Part shown: positions 56,583-64,000 of the stretch, piece after piece
How positions within the stretch are numbered: position 1 is the stretch's first letter
Layout of the letters: every line of letters begins with the position of its first letter
Source: Tremella fuciformis
Taxonomy: Eukaryota > Basidiomycota > Tremellomycetes > Tremellales > Tremellaceae
Direction of reading: 5' to 3'
Length of the DNA stretch: 64,000 nucleotides
Assembly: GCA_032768795.1 (NCBI GenBank)
Contig: CP136491.1
Location: 868,001 to 932,000 of the forward strand
Notes under the pieces: generated by a model
The model's input: only the letters and a program-made list of their open reading frames with translations
Database searches by the model: none
Told to the model about the DNA's origin: nothing
Translations under genes and position numbers: made by a program

Positions 56583-57184
56583 ATGTCAGAGCTGATGCGT
56601 AGGCGAGCAACGCAGGTGAGACGCATCGCTTGTGACTTGCCACCCGTCCCTTCCCTTCCTTGCCCAGCGCTCAGCTCATCTTTAGAATACCGCGAAGCCT
56701 TTGCGCTCTTTGATAAACGGGGCACAGGACAAGTCCCACGCGAATCTCTCGGCGAGCTTCTGCGGTCTCTGGGCCAGAACCCCACGCAGGCCGAAGTCGC
56801 AGATCTCGAACGGCAAGTGGGCGGCACCTGTAAGCTAAAAGATGATCAGCTGGCGCCGAAGGGAAGCTTACATGTTAGTCTCATACGACCAGTTCCTTCA
56901 GATTTTGAACCGTCCCGACGGCTGGAAACCCGCTGGGACAGCCGACGAGTTCATCAAGGGATTCCAGGTGTTCGACAAGGCTGGGAACGGCTTCATTGGT
57001 GCTGGCGAGCTGCGATACGTCCTCACTCAGCTCGGGGAGAAGATGTCGGACGAAGAGGTGGACGAGCTCCTCAAAGGATTCCCGGTTCAGCGAGTCCCGC
57101 TGCCGGCTTGTTTCGTATTAGCTGACAAGTAGGGACGGACAGATCAACTACCACTCATTTGTGCGGTCCATCCTCGCCCAATAA
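56583..57184 (+). CDS. myosin essential light chain, EF-hand (Mlc1/Cdc4-like)
   Basis: A calmodulin-like subunit that binds myosin IQ motifs and works in cytokinesis and transport. The first exon encodes MSELM; in-frame ATGs at 56577 and 56553 are alternative starts. A phase-1 intron ending TTTAG gives QYREAFALFDKRGTGQVP, the degenerate first EF-hand. LGELLRSLGQNPTQAEVADL, YDQFLQILNRPDGWKPAGTA, FIKGFQVFDKAGNGFIGAGE and LRYVLTQLGEKMSDEEVDEL follow. The last exon gives RDGQINYHSFVRSILAQ. The final intron is uncertain: in-phase joining needs GTTCAG..TATTAG, only 37 nt. Ca2+ ligands look incomplete, as usual for essential light chains. Confidence 0.85.
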
Positions 57185-57416
57185 GCCAACGACTTGCCGT
57201 TTCATGCTTTATGACCCTTTATGACGGTGTGCGATGCAGCTTCTTATTCCTGACGCGATGGCGAGGTCGCGGCGTGTGCCCATGATACATGCTCAGTATG
57301 ATGCTACAATGTCCATGGCCTGCCAGTCTGACTGACGGACCAGTCGTGCAAGTGTCCAATTATGACGCTTTTTGATATTCCGAAACCAGTTACAGACTGT
57401 CCAATATTCGCGTACG

Positions 57417-60400
57417 CTACACTTCTCCTTCGTCCGCTTTGAGCTTCTCCCGACACACAAAGCACCTGTCATCCTCCTTGAACCACCTCTCCGCACATCG
57501 TTCATGTGCAGCATGGCCGCATTCCGGTAACAAAACACCACGCTCGTTTGCCCTGTACTGTGTCAAGCAGATGGGGCACTTGCTGACCCGTACGCCCAAG
57601 AGTGACAATTTCAGCTTGACTTTGCCCTCCTTGGTCGTGCGCCTCGAGTCGATACTGATCGGGCCTGGAAGAAGTGTGGCGAGCGCCTCTGGCGGCGCTG
57701 CAGGCGACTTGGCAGGCCCGAGGAAGTTGACAATCTGTGTATAGCCCTGCGCATCTCAGTCTCCACGAACAGTTCCAAAAACAAGGCTCACCTCGTACTC
57801 CCGCCCACTGCCCTCCAGACGAGACACTAACACGTCCAAATCAGTATATTCCAGCGGGCTGCGTGGCCCTTCGGTCGATCCCGGACCACCAGTACTTGCT
57901 ACACCCCGGATGTCCATCTCACTTCTCGAGCGCGCAGGTCCAGCCGATATTGGAGACCTCTGCGTCCAACTATCAGGGGGAGGATTGTCAGACAGGGTCC
58001 TTCCGCCGGCAGGTCGAACAGTGCCCGACTCGATTTCCTCCTCGGCCAAGCTCAGATCGAGTGGTGGCGGATTGAGAGCAGGTATTTTGGCCCAGGCGGT
58101 GGTTGTCCTCGGTCGAGGAGGAATAGGAGGGGGTCTAGGCCCCTTTGGTCGAGCAATAGGACGAAGTGATAGTACAGGCCAAGGTGGTTGGAACTTCGCA
58201 GGTAGCTCCGGAAGATCCGATATTGACGAAGCGCCCGAAAAGGCCGAATGGGAGTGCTCGAATGAAGGCCGGTGTAGAAATGCAGGAGGAGGCGGGGACG
58301 GGGACGACCCTGTTTGCGAGCCCGATGCGACCGGTTCTGCCACCATTTGAGCAGACAGTACAGGAGGGGGAGGCGGAGGTGGTCGACGGGTGGGAGCAGA
58401 CTGACCCGCCTTTGCCTCCGGCGATGGCTCGTTCGTGTTGCGGGGATGCAGCGGTCGCGGGGTGATCGGGGAATCGGCGGTCGAAATTATGGATCGCTTG
58501 CGGCTGACCGGAGCACCTCCAAGAGCCTCCTGAGCGCGTCTAATGCGTAGTGACACTGGTGGAGGCGGGGCAGGACGACGCTTCTGCGGAGTGTCATGTT
58601 CTGCGTTGCGCTGGATCGAACTCTCCGGGGTTTGATTTTCGGAATTTTGACCGTTGACTCGTGAGGGCAGCTCCGAAGGACCTTCTTCGGCTTCCAAAAG
58701 CTCGAGGAGGTCTCGGGACGACGAGGCTAGACCGTGAAGAGAAGCGTCGTGCACCTGGACAGGAGGTCGTGGCTCATTGAGGTCACTAAAGTCAATCAAC
58801 GGCCCGGACATTGGATCTGATTCCGGTCTTGAAACCTTGACTTGCTGCTTCGGGTCAATAGGCGGTCGATTCTCCATTGGTCGCTGAATCGGCAGCTCTC
58901 GTCGTCGAAGAGCAGCCTCTCGATGAGGGGGCAGTGCCGTCAGCTCTTTGCTCGAAGCTTCCTCGTTTCTTGCTCCGTTGAATGTTTCCTGATCGTTTTT
59001 CACTGGTTCAGAAATGGATCGATCATGCAATATAGGTCGTCTGCCTAATCTTCGACCGCCTTTTAGAGGCCTGGTACTTGGCGATGGCATTTCCTTCGAG
59101 TCCGGCTGGGACTTGATGTCGCCCAATGTCTCATGATGGCCTTCGGCCCCCTCATCTGGTGCTTCGGAAGTTTCAGGTATTTTGGGACTGGTCATGATCC
59201 CACCGACGCTCTGCCGAGGAGAACGGGAAGCAGGAAAGTCGAAGCCAGAGGAAGCAAAAAGCGGGCGGAGGGGCGACTCCGGTCCTGCAAGACCCGGGCT
59301 ATTCGGCTGTGAGTTGATTTTGAGTCCCGATGACGAGCGACGTATGGCCTTGCCTCTTGTCAGTTTGCGGCCCGTCGTCGCTCCACCGATGGCCTGATCT
59401 TCAGATGCAGGCGCATGGGTGGCGATGGGCGGCGAATCAAGGATTTGCTGTGCTGTCATCGACTCAGAGCGCTGCAAGCGACCAGGCGTTGACGACGCGG
59501 ATTCGATGATTGTCGGCGGGTAGGGTGCATCTGAGTCATTGACCTTTTCGACATGCCGTACCAGGGAAGGAGACGGGGTTCGACGTCGTTTCGCGGATCG
59601 ATGCCTTTCTGGTGCAGTCGATACTGCTTTCGGCGCTCCCAGAGCTTCGCCTCGTGCTGCCGACAGGTCTACCCCACTCTGCTGGCTCGCAGAACCCTCG
59701 ACAGGATCGTCAGATCCCGTCGGTCTATCTGCCATAACTTGGAGGCTATCGAGTTCGATTTCGCCTGTGCCATTCTGCTGCGCGGAAGTGGAGGGATGTG
59801 CCTCGCCGCGTTCGGCTAAGACAGAAGTCAACTCCTCCTTCGGTGCCGATCGCGAGTCTGGACGCGTGTCCCCGGGCTGCTCCAGGTCCTGGGCTCCGCG
59901 TGATCCTTCGAGAGCGAGTGTCTCGACAGGCTCGGGAATTGGCGGTGAAGGCTCAGCTGTTTGCGATGTCTCGAGGGTACTTGCTTCCGCTTCATGCTCC
60001 CGAGGGGCCACCGCAACACTCGGTAGCGCTGTCGGCGGTGGAGGCTCCGAATCTTCAAGCACATCTCCTCTGGTCCTCCGCCTAACAATCTCTCGCAGGA
60101 CTCTGTCTTCGAGACTGTACCCAGCGAGAAGATCGGCGTTCCACATTCTCCTGTCTTCCCGCTCTTCGCTTGATGCTTCTTCTTCCTCATCATCTAGACT
60201 GAGTTCCGAGCGGATGGGCGACGTTGGTGCCGAAGCGTAGTGGGTCTCCGGGGATGAGGGTAGATGATCTCCCTCGACCTGCTCCTCATTCACGATTGCA
60301 GCGGGAAGTGTCGTGGATTGCGGTGCTTCCGCAGGTGGATCCGGCGGCTCCCCTTCTTCCTCTTCGGGTATCGGTTGCACAGGTTGCGGTAGAGGAGCAA

Positions 60401-61351
60401 GTCCCGTCGCTTGCTCGAATGACGGAGGCGGTGATCTTGGCCTCTCAGTGGAAGTGATCTGATTCTCTGCGGCGTCCGTGGGGGAGAACTGCGGTGGATT
60501 CCGACTGGAAGAGGAAGTGGGAAAGGGGAACGGGGGAGGTGGTTCGCCACCTTCAGGTAGATCTGGTCATCAGCCCGGACTGGACAGACCTCTATCGGTT
60601 CTCACTCACCATCCCACACGTTCATTCTGCGCATACTGGCACCCCTGGCCAAACCCAAAGCTCGTCCCTCTTCTCTGCTGGTCACGGTTGGCCGCCTTGC
60701 CAGAGCTCCGTCGTCCCGTACAACTCTTCTCCGCCGCCGAGACGGTTGAGGCGCCGGCTCCGCCCCGTCGCTCTCCATGATCTGCCCCAGCTGCCCAAGG
60801 GAAACCATGCTCTGATTCGCCATCGCAACGTTTCTCAGAGCTTCTTCACTCCTTCTCCTCCCTGCTGGACCCCCGGCCAGCCTTTCCGCCGACCGCCTAC
60901 GCCCAGACGCAGGGGCGTCGGACTGCAGCATCGGCCGAGGGGGTGCGGGCTGTCCACCCGGCACGATAGCAGGAGGAGAAAGGAGGCCTGCTGCATGGCG
61001 GCGACTCGTCCCTTCCAGCGGCGGCCTCTGCGGCGAAGGAGCCGGTTTGGGCGATGCGGACTGCGACTTGCGGACATATGTTGAAGGGAGTACAAGCTGC
61101 GAGGACGAGGCCTCGGTATTGCTGTACAACCGCGAGGGTTGTCCGGCAGGCGAAGTCGAGGGGACAGAGGTGAGGGGCGAAGGTGCAAGAGCAAGGTACG
61201 GCTGTGGGATCGGTCCTTGTAGTCTTGGCGCCGCTGCGTTGACTTTGGGCTTTCTTTTGGCTCTCCTATTTGTCGGACCAGCGTTGGGTGTCTGCCCTCT
61301 CGATGCTGAGCCGCTCGCAAAAGCCCCCCGACTTCCCCTGCCCCCTTCCAT
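57417..61351 (-). CDS. long disordered protein with C-terminal RING-H2 finger (putative E3 ubiquitin ligase)
   Basis: At least four exons from ATG 61351 join to roughly 1,200 residues. Exon 1 (MEGGRGSRGAFASGS) is basic and Pro/Ser-rich. The main exon (about 60520 to 57790) is polar and disordered with several poly-Pro blocks (RRPPPPPPPVL) and, near its start, PRSPPPSFEQATGL, a PPxY-like element of the kind bound by WW domains. The C-terminus is a RING-H2: CPICLTQY, then LLPECGHAAHERCAERWF and CFVCREKL. The finger suggests an E3 ligase that brings an E2 enzyme to substrates bound by the long tail. No membrane helix. I know no specific orthologue name. Confidence 0.78.
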
Positions 61352-61878
61352 CGCTCCGCTTCATTCAGATGTCGGATGCGCCGAGCGGGGTTGAGTGATG
61401 CGGCCGCATGTGTTGCTGCAGCGCAAACGTGCTTGCAGAAGGGTATACCAGCGGCCGGGGTAGTCCGCTGCTGCCAGGCTGTTGATCCGGCTATCGTCTC
61501 TCCCCTGCGCGGAGATGATGAAAGGTGAGATGTAAGTTGACCGGAAAACAAGAGCCGAAAACTGCACAGTCACAAAACCGGATGGTGAATGAGGGACACA
61601 GCGGAGTACGTCATGTTACCCTACTTTACCCGCTCCCCGTCCTCCGTGTAGCGTCTACCGCCAAGCATCGTCACCGCTTCCCCGCCTATGTATACTGGTC
61701 TCAAGAGATATGCATCGACTACAAGACTTGCGACAGCTGTGGCATGACGAGGGAGGACGCCGAGGGGAGGGGCCTGAAGGAGCTGCTTCAGTCGGGGCAA
61801 TCTCATCTACATAGGACGGAGGACTTGAACATCTGTGCATGATTCATGTGCTACACCCATCCTACACTTCAAGCTTCT
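61352..61878. other. intergenic, upstream of the RING gene
   Basis: About 530 bp between two minus-strand genes, holding the RING-gene promoter. No supported exon. Confidence 0.45.
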
Positions 61879-62443
61879 TATTTGGCCTGGTCGACCTTCT
61901 TCTGCGCCTCATCCTGTCACATCAGACAAATTTCGAGTAGGCTTCGTGGTCTGGACTCACGACTTTGGCCTGGGCTTTGGCCAACTCCTCCTTGGCCTTC
62001 TTGAGCTGCTCCTGCTCCTTCCTCTTGATATACTGGCCCTCCTCGGCCTGCTCTCGCTTACTGTTTGCGTCAGCTCCTGCCACTATGACGCACGACCGTT
62101 GAAATACGATACGAGGTGGGGGTCTCGTTGGGACAATGTGAAACGCGATATTGGAGGAATGGATGGACTCACGAGAATCCCTCAGACGTGGCGGTGGCGC
62201 CTTCCTGTCGGACGTCGGGCGAGTAGAATCGCGAAGTCATGGACTGAATGTCAGTGAGGAGCCCACAAACCGCCCGAAGACTAAGCCGAGCTCCAAGCAT
62301 GAAACGCTGTGGCGAGCTGTACAATGGACCGACAGATCGTGATCCGACCGAAAGGCAGGTCAGATAGGAGGAACACTCCGACTCACGACCGGCGCACGCA
62401 TGGCCACCACACGGGCGGGGTTGACAGTGCGGAGAGCGTTCAT
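61879..62443 (-). CDS. INH1: mitochondrial F1F0-ATPase inhibitor (IATP family)
   Basis: Binds F1 in the matrix and blocks ATP hydrolysis when the membrane potential falls. ATG 62443 begins MNALRTVNPARVVAMRAP, a targeting-type N-terminus. An unusually long intron (about 150 nt) leads to VSMTSRFYSPDVRQEG, then ATATSEGFSKREQAEEGQYI and KRKEQEQLKKAKEELAKAQA, the inhibitory helix and coiled coil. It ends KVDEAQKKVDQAK at TAA 61881..61879. Three introns give about 85 residues, the usual size. Confidence 0.92.
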
Positions 62444-62962
62444 TCTTATGTCGATGCTCGCGCTGATTGTGCAGTGTGAGAGGGAGAGAGAGAGAGTCAG
62501 AGAGAAGGCGGAAGTGCGGGCGGGTCTTTCGTGGACAGACGGTGGAAGAAGCCGGACTTTTACGTAAATTGGAGGAAACCCTCGAATCTGAACCTTTATC
62601 AGCGTAGCTCTTACGGTGCTGAATTCTGCGGGTGTCCCTGGAACGAAAACGGTAAGTGGGGGGGCCAAATAAAAATTTTCCGGCAGGCTGGGTATAAGGG
62701 TGGAGGGGACTTTGAATTTTCATCCTCATCCCCCTCTCTACTCAAATCTGGCGAAGCCCTGGCAGTTTGACTGTTTATGTGGGGGGATCAAATAAAGAAA
62801 TTCCGGAGCACTTAGAGATTTCAGGCTGCCTGGCTTGCCTTGCACACCTAATCTTCTCACTTCCTATTGCATGCCTAACTTTGGACCCACTGTAAGTCGC
62901 CCATTCTTCTGTCATGCATGCATGGGCTGATGAGTACAGCTGAACTTCTTGCAAGTTGATGC
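62444..62962. promoter_or_regulatory. divergent region with a GA tract and a spaced direct repeat
   Basis: It holds a GAGAGAGAGA tract near 62478-62505, which would be the ATPase-inhibitor leader on the other strand. Two copies of a 25-30 bp motif (GTGGGGGG..CAAATAAA..TTCCGG) lie at about 62656-62686 and 62775-62806. No exon is supported. Confidence 0.5.
62656..62806. repeat. imperfect direct repeat, about 28 bp, 120 bp apart
   Basis: GTGGGGGGGCCAAATAAA followed by AATTTTCCGG, and GTGGGGGGATCAAATAAA followed by GAAATTCCGG. Possible element ends or paired regulatory sites upstream of the Zn-finger frame. Confidence 0.6.
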
Positions 62963-64000
62963 ATGATCAAGTGTTGGCTTGTCCATAACATCAATGTGAG
63001 CTTTGCCTTCAAGCGATGCATGCACATACTGATGCAGAAAGTCCCAGATATTGCAGCAATGCACTGCTCTCGAGGCCAACGCTGTTTGGGTCAGCACACA
63101 ACTCTCAATGGTGATCACTTTCGGAAGGCTTCTTCAGGGCGGGGCAGCAGCGACTTCTTCAAAACATGCTCCTTCTGTCGCAAACAACCGCCAGTCCCAC
63201 TTGCAACACCCCGGTCACGGCATGGTCATGCTGAGTGCATCAAATGTGGCTTCACCTTTGCCACTCCTCGATTTCGAGACAATCGAGGTCGCCCACGCAA
63301 CACATGCCAATCTTGCTTGGAGCAGCATCACTCCCAATCAGCGCCAGGCACACCCACTCGCACAACCCGGCCATTGCCACCAGTCACCCCAGGCTCTCAG
63401 CCTACGCCTGGTACACAGAGAGGTCTTCCACGCCCGCGCCATGAGGTCACCTCACCAACACCACGTCGCAACCAGGATCTACATCCTGTAGAGCTTGGCC
63501 GCCCCACACGAACCAGACGTGCACCTCAACTGCCCTACGCCACTCCGCCCAGCCCGCCTCAAGGTGCTGCACACCGAGTCACAGAACAGCCACCAGCCCC
63601 ACCACCACGCCTGGATCGCCATGCTGGACAGTCACGCTGCTTCAAGTGCAAGACCTGGAAAGAACATTCCGAGTTTCTCCAAGCAGGGACAGCCTCTCGC
63701 CGCTTCAAGACTTGCAGCACCTGTCGCGAATCCTCCAGAGCAGCCTATCATCGTCGACAACAGTCAACTCAGTCATCCCTCTCAGTCGACATGCTGGGCA
63801 ATGCCTTCCTGCCCATTCCTGCAACACCCAACGATCTTGACGACATCTGCCTCTCTGAAGCTGCCATTGGGTGTATTGGGGACTTCCACTCAGCAATGGC
63901 AGCTGAGACGATGGAGACTTGCGAGAACTGCAATGAGAAATGGTTTGGACTCAAGGTCCAACAGGGTAAATGTTCACGTTGTCAAATTGATGGGGAGAAA
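62963..64000 (+). CDS. CxxC-rich protein, probable N-terminus of a Helitron-type Rep/helicase (partial)
   Basis: An open frame of at least 346 codons starts at ATG 62963 (a TGA lies two codons upstream; ATG 63059 is a later option) and runs off the right edge. It has repeated zinc-ribbon-like pairs: TCSFCRKQ, ECIKCGFTF, TCQSCLEQ, RCFKCKTWKEHSEF, TCSTCRESS and, near the edge, CENCNEKWFGLKV and KCSRCQIDGEK. The last part resembles the start of Helitron helicase proteins in fungi (WFxLxV...CxRC). The middle is Pro/Thr-rich and disordered. If correct, RepHel sequence should follow beyond the window. It could also be a degenerate copy or another Zn-finger protein. Confidence 0.5.
   Translation, partial: MIKCWLVHNINVSFAFKRCMHILMQKVPDIAAMHCSRGQRCLGQHTTLNGDHFRKASSGRGSSDFFKTCSFCRKQPPVPLATPRSRHGHAECIKCGFTFATPRFRDNRGRPRNTCQSCLEQHHSQSAPGTPTRTTRPLPPVTPGSQPTPGTQRGLPRPRHEVTSPTPRRNQDLHPVELGRPTRTRRAPQLPYATPPSPPQGAAHRVTEQPPAPPPRLDRHAGQSRCFKCKTWKEHSEFLQAGTASRRFKTCSTCRESSRAAYHRRQQSTQSSLSVDMLGNAFLPIPATPNDLDDICLSEAAIGCIGDFHSAMAAETMETCENCNEKWFGLKVQQGKCSRCQIDGEK

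Overview
The window reads as nuclear DNA of a basidiomycete yeast-like fungus, most likely a tremellomycete. Nearly every gene needs short spliced introns (about 41-70 nt, GT..AG, often with a CTGAC/CTAAC-like branch site). The gene set is fungal: OM14-like, Mrp51, Ded1, Dbp4, ATPase inhibitor, GT32, GT61, GH114, fasciclin and DHA-type MFS pumps. No bacterial operons, CRISPR arrays or rRNA genes were seen. Exon-intron structures below were worked out by eye from splice signals, reading phase and family conservation.

Layout. 1-21.2 kb: a single-pass membrane protein running off the left edge, an MFS transporter, nicotinamidase, a GT32 mannosyltransferase-like enzyme and a long nuclear-type orphan protein (all minus strand), then a plus-strand run of an OM14-like mitochondrial protein, a GT61 glycosyltransferase, a GPI-type fasciclin protein and a GH114 glycosidase. 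21.2-34.3 kb: an accessory block with six plus-strand tandem paralogues of an unrecognised family (copies A-F, about 250-330 aa). They share an exon-exon-exon plan with two phase-1 introns, a core [F]G motif and an invariant Trp in the last exon. Copy D is split by a 3,311-bp copia-like LTR element flanked by the target duplication GGCTT. The element has unusually short 60-bp LTRs, gag and protease but no integrase or reverse transcriptase, two tandem miniature units at one end, and primer-binding sites that match the anticodon arm of tRNA-Lys(UUU). 34.3-62.4 kb: a housekeeping stretch with Mrp51, a second MFS transporter, a DUF726 hydrolase, a Ser/Pro-rich orphan, Dbp4, a cation/Ca2+ exchanger, a DUF427 protein, an orphan with a possible ADP-ribosyltransferase-like start, Ded1, a myosin light chain, a long RING-H2 protein and the mitochondrial ATPase inhibitor. 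62.9-64 kb: an open frame rich in CxxC motifs, probably the N-terminus of a Helitron-type protein, leaves the right edge.

The best candidate for something undescribed is the A-F family together with the retroelement that broke copy D. The family is fast-diverging, confined to one array, and has no domain I recognise. Gene order elsewhere shows no pathway cluster, although four neighbours between 7 and 21 kb (GT32, GT61, fasciclin, GH114) all act on the cell surface or its glycans.
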